Notes: generated by a model from the sequence alone, not told the origin. Counted from the first letter of the stretch, positions 11,412 through 25,202 are shown. The stretch: DNA of 64,000 nt from Liquidambar formosana (GCA_039720395.1 CM077832.1:16124060-16188059), one strand, 5' to 3'. Made by a program: numbers and translations.

Positions 11412-12852
11412 GGGCAAACTACATATTAGTGCCACGAACTTTACCCTTAATTTCAATGTGGTGTATTAACTTTCAATTTGCACAATTTAGTGCACTAACT
11501 GTGCATTCATGTGTCAATGTAAGAAATCAGTGGACGGACGTTGAATTCGTAACTGTGAAAGTCATGGACGCGCACGTGGTGCCCCACTGGCACTTACGTG
11601 GCATCCTACGTAGCCAGTTGACCCATCATTATTTTCAGTAACCCATTTTCTAGTGTGCATTTACATGATTACGCCTCCCCTTCTACGATTTGCCTATTCC
11701 TTTCCCCTTAACCCCCCATTCTGGCAATCTCTATTTTTTCCGGCAGTCTCCATTTTTTCCAGCCATCATTATCACCAACAACCACCAAAACCCCATCTCT
11801 AGCTCCTTGTCCAATCCCCAACAAAACCCCATCTCTGGCTCCCTCTTCAATAAAACCATCTCCTATCTCCTCCAACTTCCATCGTCAAGAAGAGAGGTGT
11901 TCTTTACACAGATTTGCACGCAAAAAAAAAAAAAAAAAAGGTACAAAATTTAACAGATTTGAACTAAAACCTTTAAAAATTGAAAGGAAAAAAAAAATTG
12001 CCGCAAAATAACTCTCGGTCCAGCACCCACCGCCATCACCTGTTTCAGCACCGCCATTACGGTCATCAACACCCACCAAAACTCCATCTTCGGTTCCTTC
12101 TCTAACCCCCACCAAAACCCTATCTCCTCATCACAATCGAAAGACTCCACCGTCGACCAATATCACAGGGAAAACCCTTTGCCATCGTCGATTCGCACCG
12201 CTGATTAAAGCCCACGAGGTCCAGCAGTCGATTCCCATCGCTGCACCAGCATCTTTGAAACCCTCTCCACCATCAATCAGATCGCCAGCGAGATCCAGTC
12301 ATCGACTCCCATTATTGATCGAACCCCATGAAGTCTCCTTTTGCCGTCGGAACCTCTGTGGCACCTCTGCCTTCGAGACTCCTTTTTTCGCCGCTACTCG
12401 AACACCATAACCGACGAGACCCCATTTTTGTTGATTACAGATCCGCCGCCACCGTTTCCCATTGCATGAGAGAAGTGGAATGTGAGGGGAGATCATTGGT
12501 AAATGTCGATCGCAGAAGAGAAGTGGAGATTGTTGGCAGATCCTAACCCTTTGTTTAGGGTAACGATAAGGTGCTGCCACTAACGCACGAAACCTGAGTA
12601 AGGTTATTTTTGTAAATGCACACTAGAAAATGGGTTACTGAAAATAATGATGGGTTAGCTGGCCACGTAAATGCCAACGGGGCACTACGTGCGCATCCGT
12701 GACTTTCGCCGTTATATATTCAACGTCCGTCCACTGATTTCCTACATTGACACATGAATGCACAGTTAGTGCACTAAATTGTGCAAATTGAAATTTAATA
12801 CACCACATTGAAATTAGGGGTAAAGTTCGTGGCATCAATATGTAGTTTGTCC
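11412..12852. mobile_element. MULE with about 240 bp TIRs
   Basis: The left end gggcaaactacatattag is mirrored at the right end (reverse complement ggacaaactacatattga), and the inverted similarity runs for about 240 bp (11412-11660 against 12612-12852). The flanks are aagtttaaa and aaatttaaa, a 9 bp duplication with one mismatch. The interior holds imperfect tandem repeats of an accaccaaaaccccatctc-type unit (11770-11850, again near 12065-12125). No transposase is present, so this is a non-autonomous or Pack-MULE-type element. Confidence 0.88.
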
Positions 12853-13950
12853 AAATTTAAAATAATTTAAAAGGGATTGACTCAGTGAGTCTACACAGTG
12901 AAAATAACCTTAGAACCGTCCTGCTTCTGGTTTATCGGCCAGTAACTACTGCTCCATCTCCGGCGATCAAATAAATCATTTTCATCCTACTCTTTTTTAT
13001 AGATTCATTCTTTTTTATTCTATTAAACAATAAAGACTGCATTTTTTTTTTCTTTGATTCCATAGGAACTTACTCAATGAACAAATCCTTCAATTCCCTC
13101 ATATTTTAGGTTAATTTCAAAGATTTACAATAAAAAAAAGTTCCTCTGCAAACAAATCTGTATTAGAATCAGACACGTGCTCAAAGAAGATAATATTAGT
13201 ACTAGTGCTTCTCCTATTCGTGCATTCTATAATGAAGAAAACAAGAGGATTCTTCTAAATGTAATATCAAAATGGGTTTTTTTGTTTCTTTTTTCTTTTT
13301 CATTTTCTTCCCTAACACCAAAAGTCAAGATCCAAATCCTTTACTCTACCCTTTGAATTTTCTACCACTGAATTTGAAGAATCCCCAATCAATTTTGAAA
13401 TCGGATAAAAATATGCAGCAAGGTTTTTAAAAACAGTCACTAAATGGTAAGTGAATCATTTTGAACCATTTTAAATGATAAGTGAACTACTTTAAATGGT
13501 AAATGGGTATGGTACCCTAAAAATCTTATGGTACTTGACTATTCTATGTTCAACATTTGTAAATTTTTTTAAGAGACTTGTTGATACTTCCTTTAAGTTA
13601 CCTTCTATGAGAATGTGTTCATAAAATGATGTATAGTGCAAGATTGACATTGCATTATTTATATGTAATGATAATAACAATAGGAATTCTCTTGCATAAA
13701 AAAGAATTCTTATTGTTATGTAATGACATTGCATTATTTATATATTCAAATGTGTACATAACATCAAATATGCATTTCTTAATTAAAAAACATTCTCATG
13801 ACTAATATTATGTTGTAGTGTGCATTTCGTTGCATACGCCTGATCTAGTGTCTAGTAGCCTATAAGTTGTATATTTGATGTGAAATATATGTTATTTTAT
13901 ATACATACCAATAATTATGTATTTCTCATATATAGTTACTAATATTTTAC
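12853..13950. other. Unassigned AT-rich stretch
   Basis: I see no supported gene or element. Around 13430-13510 a short motif of the type aaatggtaagtgaa recurs three times. The right part may belong to the CACTA arm that follows, whose left end I could not find. Confidence 0.3.
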
Positions 13951-14156
13951 AGGTTAATCGAGCTAATGGGGATACAAGTACAGTAGGAGATGAGAATATA
14001 ACTATAGCAAAAGATGGGGATACAAGTATGGAGGGAGATGAGGATTCAGAGTGCGATAAGGATGAATTTGAAGAAGATGATCTTGAAGATGATATTGTCC
14101 AACTGATATTGCTATATTCTTTAATTTTTTTAGTATTTAGGCACTCAATTTTATAG
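13951..14156 (+). pseudogene. Acidic 3' exon of a CACTA gene
   Basis: A 3' splice site (ttttacag) at 13943-13950 precedes an open frame ending at 14156. The predicted peptide is acidic, with runs such as DEDSECDKDEFEEDDLEDD, followed by a hydrophobic tail. It lies about 180 bp inside the subterminal repeats in the sense direction, which fits the last exon of a CACTA gene. The rest of the gene is missing. Identity is by position and composition only. Confidence 0.35.
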
Positions 14157-15013
14157 CGTGATGAATTTTGGGGTATATTTATGTTTTATATGGATTTTTG
14201 GCTCACTAGAATTTTTATTATTTAATGAATATTTGATATTGGTAAACAGATGTCAGTTTCTCAATGAATTATGCATGGTTATCCTAATTACATTGTGAAT
14301 TAATATATAGTATAATTTTTTGTGATAACAAATTGTGTCGTCACGATTCTTTAATGCTACGAGAATTTTTATACGTTCTTTGCGACAACTTTTGAAATCG
14401 TTGCACATATTTATAGTGATGACTTTTTCATCATTTGCGACGACTTTATACCATTGCAAAATGTGTTTTTCTTGACAAATTGTGACTTTAGTGATGACAT
14501 TAGTTCGTTACTAAAAAACCTTTTTATGATGACTTAATGCTTCGTCGTTATTATCATTTGCGGTGATATTTTTTAAACATTTGCAACGACGTTTGTAGTC
14601 GTCACAAATACTTATAGTGACGGCTTTTTAATTATGTGCGACGACATTTAATATCGCAATATTTGCTTTTTGTGACAACTTTTGATTTTTTGTTATGACA
14701 TTTTGTTCTCACTAAAAAACATTTTGTCGCAAATAGTTGTAGTGACAGCTTTCTAAACATTTGCGACGACCTTTAGTTTTCGCAAACGTTGGATTTTGTG
14801 ACAACTTTTTTATTTTTTGCGACGACATTTGGTCATTACTAAAAAAATATATTTGCGATGACTTCATTGTGTCATCGCGATTGTTATTTGTGATGAGGGT
14901 TCTTACGACGACCCTGTGACGACTTAAAAGTCGTCACAAATAGTTATAGTGACGACTTTTTTATCATTTGCGACGAATTTTGCCCATCACAAAATGTGTA
15001 TTTTCTTGTAGTC
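13951..15013 (+). mobile_element. Right arm of a CACTA element (element X)
   Basis: The arm ends at 15013 in ttttcttgtagt, the right-end form of the plant CACTA terminus cactacaagaaaa (the last base reads c instead of g). Inward from the end, 14330-15000 is filled with subterminal motifs of the gcgacgac/gtcgtcac type in both orientations. A short plus-strand exon (13951-14156) lies before the array. The left end of the element is not recognisable, so it is truncated or rearranged. Confidence 0.7.
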
Positions 15014-16903
15014 TCAATTGAAGGTTGCAAATATTGTGATGAAGAAATGCCCATAGACCGCAACACAACCGCTACAAGTGATGGTATTTGAGCCTGCACC
15101 TTTGCCTTTACCTCTTCTCACACTTCAGCCTTTATCTCCTCCAGCACCTCAGCCTTAAACTCCTCATTCTCCCTTTCACGATCTTCACGACACTTATCAT
15201 TACCGCTTTATCTTGATTGTGACTTATATAAACTCGAGGGTTTTTTACCCGCACCATATCCTAACACTCGACCATGTTTAGGATCTCCTACCACCTGATT
15301 ATAAAGTACTCCCATCATATATTGTTAACTTATCCAAAACAAAATACAAAAATTTATGTTTCATAAAATTGTATACCTGTCAATAAACCTGAATATCATC
15401 ACATGACTCCCTCTGTGAAGTAGCAGTAGACCTCACTACCTCAAGGTCTTCCTAAAAAATTGAATTTGCATGAAAATAACCAATCACTATGAGACGACTC
15501 AACAAATGCATGTTAATATTGTTTCCTTTAAATAAATAAAAAATAAAAATTGACATACATAAACTTTTTTTGCTTTTTCACAGCCCCAATCTACACCATC
15601 CTCCACATCTTTCTTCTTTTTCGAATGGGTTATCTTCCACATATCTATAGGGCTAGGCTCATGTCCAATCTCCTTAGCCTGCAAATAAAAAGAGTTAACA
15701 TCAAAAAACATATTAATTGCAACAAATTAAATACACTTTAATAAATACACATACATTAACTTGCCGGTGCTGAGCAAATGGAACAGAGCCTGAGGTGTGA
15801 GAAATTTCGTTCTTTTTTCGATTTGCCGAATTCCTCTCACTTGTTTTCTATGTAAATTAAAAAGTTGATAATATCATAATATTCAATTTTGTGAACAATT
15901 TAAGAATAAATTTTTATGCATCTATTTTAAGTAAGATAAGATTATCTAGAATTCACCTGAAAATCCTCACTCATCCAATAATCAACTAGTTGACGCCAAA
16001 TATCTGGGGTAATAAAGTCAGGGTTGTTCTTGTAATGCTCTGCAGTAGTCTTATATTGTTTAAAAACATCTTTACGAGTCCTATGCATAACATTATAATA
16101 TGTCCTTGATGCATTATCCTCAAATGCTTTACGTGCTTCTTCCTCCGAACAATCAAACGCAAAATGGTCCTGTAAAAAAGAAAATTTAAAATTATTTAAA
16201 TATGTTATCATACTTATGCTAGATAAAAATACAAAAGCTAATTTTATTACATATAATTTCAATGTACCTTAAAACGCGACCAAATAGTATCCTTATCAGA
16301 TATGGGGAACTCATTCCATGCCTTATATGGTCCTGTAATAAGTTGTTTCAATTGCACAGCAACCTCTGACCTTGCCTTTGAAAGAAGAAACCTGAAATGC
16401 ATGCAATAGGAACATCAATATGGAAGTTTCAATACAATAAACCAAACAATTAATCCCATTGTTTCACAAACCTCCCATCATATATCTGGCAATCTATCTT
16501 CTCCTTTGGTTTCATTCCTGTGATGCCCTTTGCTTTCCCTCGACCTTTCTTGTTTCCCTTTGTTATAGAATCTGTTTAATAAAATATGTGTGTATGTATA
16601 TATATATATATGAAATTTTGTATGTAGAAACTATGCAAAACTATGTATTAATAAATGCATGCATATATAAATTATTATATCATAACTAATACAAATATCT
16701 TCACGACATGGTTGGATAATAGATTGATTATTGGAAGGCCCTACACTATTACTTGTAGGCACTGTAGGCTGTGAATCGGTCTGCACAATTTGAGCCCTTG
16801 TAGAAACCATACTCTCTGAATTAGCCTGCCCTGTTTCAACCATTCCATGAGCCACTTCTTGGGAATTAGTTTGTCTTACTATTTGAATCCTCCTAGGCAG
16901 CAC
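15014..16903 (-). pseudogene. TNPA-like / plant Ptta-En-Spm transposase gene, decayed
   Basis: Conserved pieces on the minus strand appear in order. 16631-16903 is a Ser/Thr/Gln-rich N-terminal part. 15942-16210 matches the plant transposase Ptta/En/Spm family (NASRTYYNVMHRTRKDVFKQ, then PDIWRQLVDYW). 15520-15690 holds the PSPIDMWKITHSKKK and EKAKKVY blocks. 15060-15330 is the C-terminal part ending VVLRSMGISSSQYLQPS. Introns separate them. In-frame stops occur in the last part (after YKSQSR and KAEV). The product of such genes binds element ends in known CACTA systems. Confidence 0.75.
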
Positions 16904-17260
16904 ATCCTATGAATTAGTTTGTTGAGTCTGATCTTTCATAGGAAACACATTATGTGAATTAGTTCGCTTTTTGTGAGAAGTAGCAGAGAGGCCATTAGCA
17001 CTCCTCTTCCGTTGGCCCTTTCCCTTTTCTAACATATCTGTGCACTTTACTAACATTAGATAAGTAGTAGCAATTTACATAAGAGAGATAATAATAACAA
17101 TTATAAAGCAAAATAAAAATAAAATAAAATATGATAAATAATCAAGTGAATGGTAATATATATAATTGATTTGTAACAATATCCATTTAAAATTGTAATA
17201 ATTCATTAGATTCTCAAACTCGAAATACCAAAAAAGCAACAAAAACAACTCTGTCGTTAT

Positions 17261-20200
17261 TTAATCATCAACCAACATCTCATCAAAGTCAAAGGCATCA
17301 CTGTCATCATCAGTAATGTTATCATCATTGTTTTGATTAGCCTTCTCTTGCAACACAACATTTTCATCTATAATTTCTCCCTCCACATCATTCTTATTCC
17401 AAACAACTTCTTCATCCATGTTGTTTTCTTCATGTGTAGGCGTAAGAACAATGTCTGGCTCAGATTCTTGGTATGCATCATCATCTTGGGAATGCTCATC
17501 TTCTCCTGAAGGCATGTCAAACAGATTTCTCGGTTTTGTCTTAACTACAACATACCAATCAGGGTCTTTTATTCCCTTTGCATAAAAAACTTGGGTAGCT
17601 TGACATGCTAGCACAAATGGCTCACTAGTGTTTAACCTTTGTGAGGAATTTACACTTATGAATCCATGTCGATCTATCTTGAATCCAATTCCTAAGTGTG
17701 CAACATCCCACCAATCACATTTAAACAATACAACTCTAATACCACCTGTATAATGCAATTCAACTACATTTACTAACTCTCCATAGTAGTTCATCTCTTC
17801 TTTTTGAGATTCCCCTCTTACCATCACTCCACTATTTTGTGTCTTTTTAGTTTTTTCATATTCTTTGGTGTTGAATCTAAAACCATTGACATTATAGCCG
17901 CTTCAATATGTAGCACGCTTCTTAGGACCTCGAGCTAATGAAAGCATTTGTTCGTCAACTTGCCCATTGTTATCCCTATATAATTGTGTCACCTATTAAA
18001 ACAATTAAAGGAGATGAATTATTATCGTGTCCCTATTGATTAACTACTAAATTTAGAGAAGGGGGGAATATATCTATATATATATATATATATATTGAGA
18101 TGTCAAACTCACATGCTATTCAAACCATTGCACAAACTCTTCTTTATGCATTTGATCAATATTTCTAACATGAGCTTGTTCAAGTATCTTTTTGTGTTCT
18201 CTGCAGAAAATGTAATTAAATATATCATCTAGCATTAATCTATATATAATGTCTTATAATAAAAGTTATAAATAAATCATCAAGTATCTTACTCAGTAAA
18301 CTGTACGACTTCCTCACAATTTTCCAGCACATATAATCTCGCGGCCTGATATTCATCATTACTTAGAAAGTACGTAATTGATTTCCCAAAGCGCAACCTG
18401 AGTGTGAAAACACAGATAATCGTCCCTCAATATTTATGACACCTCCATCATAATTTTGTTCTTTTCGATTAAACCTTGTTTCAACACCATGCAAATATAA
18501 TGAGCAAAATGTCAAACATTCCTCCGAGAGGTACCCTTCTGCAATGGAACATTCTAGCCAAGCTTTATTACGGACATAAGACTTTAAAGTGCATAAATAC
18601 CTAATTCACACTAACCAATTAAAAATCAAAACATAATCCAATAGGGTACAAATAATCGTAATTAAAAAATGTTGTATTACCTTTCAATAGGGTACATCCA
18701 CTTGTATTGTACTGGCCCACCAACTTTAACTTCCCACAGCAGATGAATAGGCAAATGCTCCATAACATTAACGAACGACGGTGGAAATATCCTTTCCAGT
18801 TTGCATAGGGTTAATGCAATTTGATGTTCTAAACAATCCAGATCTTCAATATGTAACACCTTGGAGCATATGTCTCTAAAGAAAATACAAAGCTCAATTA
18901 AAGCATCACATACATGTCTCGGCAATAAGTCACGTATAGCGAGTGGGAGTAATCGCTCCAAAAAGACATGATGATCATGGCTTTTCATTCTAGAAATCCT
19001 GCCTTCATTGGTGTTAACACACCAAGATAAGTTTGCAGAGTACCCATCTGGAACCTTTAACTCCTTCAACCATGTACATAGGGTTATTTTCTCCTCATGC
19101 GTTAACTCATAACATGCACGAGGTAGTATAGTCCTGCCATTCACTTCTCCTGGATGAAGTAAGTGCCTAATATTCATCTCCTTTAAATCACTACGATTGT
19201 TTAACTTTTCTTTTGGTTTTAATCCAATGTTCATTATCTCCTTAAGCACATTGGCACTCACATTCTTCTCAATATGCATTACATCCAAATTGTGACGCAA
19301 TTTCAGGGTTCTCTAATAAGGCAATTCAAAGAAGATACTATATTTTGTCCAATTATGCGTCAATCCAAACCCTGGTAGTTTCTGTTTATCCACAACCTTT
19401 CCGAATGTAACCTGCTTATAGAGACGTAATTGGTTAAAAACATCATCTCCGGTTTGACGCTTAGGAGCAGCTTTCTTTTCTCTTGTATTGTCAAACTGTG
19501 CTTTTTGATGTCGCTACTTATGATCACGTGGAAAGTACCGTCAATGAGCCATATAACTCTTTTTGTGTCCATTTTTTAATTGCCTAGAATTAGTCTCACC
19601 TTGACAACAAGGACATGCCAATTTACCCTTAATGCTCCATCTTGACAAGTTTGCATATGCGAGGAAGTCATTAATTGTCCACATAACTGCAGCCCTCATT
19701 TGAAAATTCTGTTTCTTCGATGCATCATATGTATCCACCCCAATGTCCCACAACTCTTTCAACTCGTCTATCAACGGCCTCATATACACATCAATATCAT
19801 TACCAAGGCCTTTTAGGTCAAGGAATAAGCAACGACAAAAAAATATACGATTACTTCATACACATCTATGGTGGTAAATTGTATGAGACAATGACAATAG
19901 ACCATGTGCTATGATTAATGCTCAGGTTTCCAAATGGATTGAACCGATCACTTGCTAACCCAAGTCTAACATTATGAGGATCTGAAGAAAATGACTCATG
20001 AGTGCGGTCAAAATCTTTCCACGTCTCGCATCAGCTGGATGTTGTAAGACTCCATCATCCACATGGTTTTCGTGATGCCATCTCATGTATGCAGCTGTCT
20101 TTGATGACATAAATAGCCTCTGAAGCCTTTGTTTGAGTGGGAAATAGCGCAAAACCTTCCACGGGGTTTTTTTACTTTTGTTATCGCCCCCATTTGTCTT

Positions 20201-20941
20201 CCATCTAGAAAGGCTACACACCGGACATTGTGTTACCTTTGCATGTTGTTTCCAGTATAGAACACAATCATTCTCATAAAACTCTATCTTTATGTAATCA
20301 AGACCAAGATCTTTAATTATCTTCTTAGCCTCATAGTAAGAATCTGGCAATGACTTAGCTTCTGGAAATGCATCCTTTAAAAATTCCAACAACATGCTAA
20401 TAGAATTGTTACTCCACCCATTAAGGCATTTTAAGTGTAACAACTTAATAATAAAGGATAACCTCGAGTACTTTTCGTATCCCGGGTATAGTTTTTGCTC
20501 AGCATCTGTCAATAATCTATAAAATTTCTCAGCTTCTACATTAGGCATCTCAGCTTCAATCCCATTTAAATCCTCAGCCGCATAAGTATTAGCCATTGTG
20601 TGTCCATGAGTATCCATTATCAAGTTGTGCATGTCATCACACTCATCATCCTCATCGTCATTATCATCATCATCATCATCCTCAATCAAGAGTTCTCCTA
20701 TTCTTTCTCCGTGACAATACCATATGGTGTAAGTTCCAACTACCCCTTTTCGCAAAAGATCATAATGCACTTCATCTCTGGTCTTTCGAACCATATTGTT
20801 AAAATTTATACATGGACACCTGATCTTGTTATCACTATCCCTAATACGATTAAACGCAAAGTCTAAAAACTCCATAACTCCTTTATCGTATGCATCACAT
20901 GCTCTATTGCTAATCGTCATCCAAGATTTGTCAATTGGCAT
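17261..20941 (-). pseudogene. TNP2-type CACTA transposase, multiply disrupted
   Basis: The start codon is at 20941. The N-terminal part is a transposase-associated domain (MPIDKSWM, then CPCINFNNM), then TNP2 sequence such as LRYFPLKQRLQRLFMSSKTA and MRWHHENHVDDGVL. Near 20030 a one-base deletion shifts the frame, and about 19830-19930 carries several stops where the family reads PPWMCMK. TNP2 resumes at 19541-19789 and 19360-19572 in different frames, then LDVMHIEKNV and a DUF4218 part (18677-19300, continuing to about 18430). The last exon at 17261-17827 is DUF4216-like (FKCDWWDVAHLGIGFKIDRH) with an acidic tail. This family catalyses CACTA excision. Confidence 0.88.
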
Positions 20942-21096
20942 ATTGTCTGCACATCCAAAAATAACTTATTCCCATCATGACATATTATAATAAGTTGAAT
21001 ATGTTTTAGAAAGATAAACCACCTGTCATCATATATACTAAACAATATCATGGATTTTATAATAGAAAAACCCTATAGAATATTTGCATTATAGAA

Positions 21097-21257
21097 TTAA
21101 CTAAGAATGACTAGTAATTTGTGTTAAACTATAATTGTTTGCCTGTAGCCAAACCTATCTATAATTCACCCATTTTTAAATGTCATATTTACACATCAAC
21201 AACTATGAGGACATCAACTTAGTGGAAAAGTATGACTTTAGGTGTAAAATGACCAAT
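21097..21257. repeat. Direct repeat copy of 25289-25453
   Basis: About 160 bp beginning ttaactaagaatgacta and ending gtaaaatgaccaa is repeated in the same orientation at 25289-25453 with roughly ten percent differences. The copy includes the right half of the small MITE at 25203-25361 plus about 95 bp of its right flank. The two copies bracket a 4 kb segment with no CACTA genes. Confidence 0.8.
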
Positions 21258-22976
21258 ATAGGTCCTTCATTGTTTGCACCAATTTCATTTGAAGATGTCT
21301 ACTGCCTTTTGCTGCTGGAACTGTAGCAGCCCTACAAACCCAAATTTCATATTTCATTTCATATTTGAAGAAATATATAATTTTGTAGTCCAATAGCATC
21401 GAACTCACAGATATTGACACACACGCAGCACTTGGTTAAGATGTTAATTGACACAAACCCACCTACTCAAATCATCCAATTCAAAAGAAAACAATAAAAC
21501 AAATCTACAAAAGAGATCCCTCAATTAATCCTTCATCTAAACAACCAAGGTAAAACTTCTAAATTCTCAATATCGGTTTGGATAATGATCAATATAGTTT
21601 AAAAGGGATTTTGCTATTAAACAATAAAATAAGGCTTTGCCCTTTGTTTCTAATACAAATTACTTCATCAAAAATAAATAAATAAATAATCCATACCACA
21701 AACAATATGCAGAACAACCATGGGAGCAATATAGAATTTTTACTTCAATATAATAGGCATACTTCAATATAATAAGGCTTTGCCCTTTTTGAATTTCACC
21801 AAGCTGTTTATCCAAAAAAATCTTCTTAATTGCACAACCCTGCTACTTCATTTCGTAGAGCTGTAATCATCACAAAGTAACAATTTTGTGGACTGTTGTT
21901 TAAAAAAAGCAAAGAAATTTATAATGTTCTGGATAGTCAAAATGGGGACAATTCTACAATAAGGTAGCCAACTCAGTGCAGGGGGAAAAAAAAAACTAAA
22001 ATAAAAAAAATCACATACCCAAATCACCAATTCATTTGAAAACAAAGGTACTTTACAAAATCACATACCCAAATCAGCCAATTCACTTGTAATAAGAAAA
22101 TCAATTCACAAACCTATATGCTCAAAGCACTCAATTCAAAAATCAGTTAAGGAATTCATTGTCTAGTTAAGGAAATCGTTGTCTAATTAAGGAAGTTGCT
22201 TTTGAAATCTGAACGCACCCCAATTCTTTGTCAGGTTTGTACTTTTTATTTGGCATTTTAAGGTGTTGTTTAATTTGGCTTGGGATTCCAGTTACTATAA
22301 CAGGTGATGTGATTTTAGTTGTATTCTTTATATTTAGGCTATTTTTCTTAGTTGGAAAATTACTTGCAATGGATGCTTGCTTGGCTTTCTGTTGCTGTCT
22401 TGGCCTTTGTTTGTTTAAGTTGTTATTACAAGGCTATTAGGGAAGATAAGCATTCGACACAAGCTTAATGAGAATGCATTTACCTTAGAGTCGGATATTT
22501 CTGTAAAGAATAAAAATATATAACTTGAGGTTTGCTCACTTTTGGAATGAGGAATTGTCTTGGAAGTAACAACTTCATCTACTTAATCCAAATTTACATC
22601 ACAGGTTATGTAGTGTGATCCAGAAAATCCTGATGATGGTCTCTCTTGCCCATACTTATATGTGCTGTAGAAACTATGCAATATGTTTGCTTATATTTGT
22701 TCGAAAAAAGTTTGATATCTATTGGTTCTTTGTTGGGGTTAATGGGAATAATACAAAGGTTATTGAAGGCAGTGTCTCGGTTAGTGTTTGAAGTGAGTTC
22801 ATTGTGTTTTTGAAATGTATCTGTTCAATAATACATGTAGGTTCATGTTAGGATTTGAAGGATAGTGATCACATTTTTGGTTGATGACTCCATAACTCCA
22901 TTTTTCTTTTCCAATTGCTCGAATTTGTTTTGTTATCAACCCATTTTAGAGCAAACACCCCCCCAACAGCAACAAC

Positions 22977-23007
<31 letters not shown>

Positions 23008-24540
23008 AAATAAACAAACAAACAAAAGAACCCCTCTGCTAACACCCTGTGCTTCAACTATTTTTATCAGAATTATTTCCTGCAAAAAGGATATAATTTA
23101 AGATTGGTTGCTAACAGAAGGAACTATTGTTATTCTATAATCAGCATGTGTCTTTAAATGTCTTGAAAAAGGATATAATTCAAGATTAGATTATACGGAG
23201 TAATCTATTTTCAAGATAATTAAAGACATGCATCAATATATAATAACAACAGTTTTGGTTTTGCAATTATTGTTTATTCTATAATGATGCATGTCTCTTT
23301 AAGTATCTTGTTATTAATTTTGGGCCAGATAGTCAAAATGAAGAACTGATATTTCTAGGTACAATAAAAAGATTGAAAATTTTGTGCAGAGAAAGGCTGA
23401 AGTTGGCTAAAATTTCGAAAAATGGCCACTATAATTTCTTGAAACATATATTTATTTATTTATTTTCTTATTGTAGTTGGTTGGAGGAATTTTGTGATAT
23501 ACTAATTCTTACATGTTACTAGGATTGATAACAGATTAGGTGACCTTAAAGATTGTCTGTGAAGAAGCAAGATCTGTGAAGGCATTTCTAGTGCAGGGGC
23601 TAGCAAGTGTTTGTAAAGAGGCTAGATCTGTTACACATCCAAAATTTCCCGACTTATGCTCAAAATCACCACCCAACCACGAACCTAAAAACATAATAAA
23701 ATAAAAAAGCCAAACAAAATAGCACACAAATAGATGTGGGCTATTGCACACACAAACAGAGAACTAGATACAATAGATACGTATACACACACACACACAC
23801 ACACACACAAATATATAAGCATCAATTGAGGGATTACAATAAGAAACGCATAAGCAACGACTGATTAGATAAATGGCAGAGATGGCAAAAAACATCTAGA
23901 GAAATCGTGATGGCAATAAGAATGGTCTGCCAATAATAAGAGAAAACATGTATGAGGCATTCAATTAATTTGAGAGGGTAAAAAAATTAGGGGAAAACGC
24001 GTCTTTGGATAGTATATTCAAACCTATTTTACTAATTTCAGATCAAACCCTAAATCAGATTGCAAAAAAGATAAAAAAGAGGAAGAGGAAGAAGGAGAAC
24101 AAGAACCAGGAAAACTGACCTGGACATTGTAGAGCACTTGTCGGTGATCGGAAGTTGCTCCTCTTCCTTTGTCAGCCCTCTTCCTTCCAAGAGCAGCGTC
24201 TGTGAGAAGGGCTTCCTTCCAAGAACAGTGTTTGTGAGAAGGGTTTTTTCGTTTTCTTTGGTAAGATGGAAAAAGGGTTTTGCAATAGAGGGAAAGAATA
24301 GATACTGAATCCCCCCCCCCCCCGCCCCGAATTAATGGGTTTTCGCGGGTGGGACAAAATCCCCTCACAAATAACAGTACGGTGTCGTTTTCTTTTTTTT
24401 CTTTTTTTCTTTTTTTGGGTGAAATGTCAAGCATTAATTTGTTACCAGCTCGGGCCTATTGGCCCGAGCCTCCGCTCCATGGACTAAGTCTCACAAAAAA
24501 TCCCATTTAAAATCGTTCACTTTTTAAGTCGAATCGGGTC
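21258..24540. other. Segment without recognised genes inside the CACTA element
   Basis: No transposon protein is visible here. The segment is AT-rich with runs such as A22 near 22978-22999, a (CA)n repeat at 23784-23810 and a C13 run at 24311-24323. On the minus strand, 24024-24434 is open and begins next to an aaaacgacaccgt motif common upstream of plant genes; it could be captured promoter and leader sequence or the element's own 5' region. The first part (21300-22200) repeats an atcacatacccaaatca-type motif. Confidence 0.35.
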
Positions 24541-25100
24541 AAATGTTGTCAACCAAGTTGGGCGAAATACCAAACGTCACATAATCTAATACTTTAAGCT
24601 AATTAAATTAACTAGTCAAGTAAATGTGTTGAATATGGTCAAATCAAGTGAACTAATATACTAATTTGTTTCGGTTTATGTTTAGAACATTGATAAATAT
24701 AGAATTCAATTATTAGGTGTCTTTTTTATCACTCAATCATTACTTGGACCTTAAATTGGCAAGTAAAATTTTTTGTACAATTTGAACAATGACTCAACAT
24801 TTTGTCGAAATAGAGCAGGTGCTATAAACTGGGTCATATATAATACCAAGCTCCATATAGCCTAACATGCCCTTTAGGCTAATTGAATTAACTAATCAAA
24901 TAAATGTGTTGAGTATCAACGAACCAGGTAATTGTTAACTAGTTTGTTTGAGTCGATGTTTAAAACATCAATTTGAATATGGAATCTAGCTATTGGATAT
25001 CTTTGTATTGCTAAATCATTATAGAACTTTAAATTGGCAATTAGAAGTCTTTGCACACTTTGAACATTGACTCAAAATTTTATCTAATGATCAAAGGTCT
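24541..25100. repeat. Degenerate tandem duplication, unit about 290 bp
   Basis: Two successive units share the order gctaattaaattaact, aataaatgtgttga, ctaatttgttt, a tttaaattggcaa block and a ttgaacawtgactcaa block. Unit 1 is about 24541-24830 and unit 2 about 24833-25090. They are clearly diverged, with many indels. Parts of the tcattgga...aattgg block recur a third time just before 25200. Confidence 0.6.
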
Positions 25101-25202
25101 TTGTATCGTTCAATTAATTGTTAACCTAATGTTAAATTATGGTAATTTGAAGGTCTTTGTATTGCTCACTTGTCATTGGAATTCAATTATGAATAATTTT
25201 AA

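Noticed and set aside
24024..24434. Protein-coding first exon of a host gene
   Set aside because: The frame is open but shows no recognisable domain and lies in a transposon; a promoter-like motif alone is not enough.
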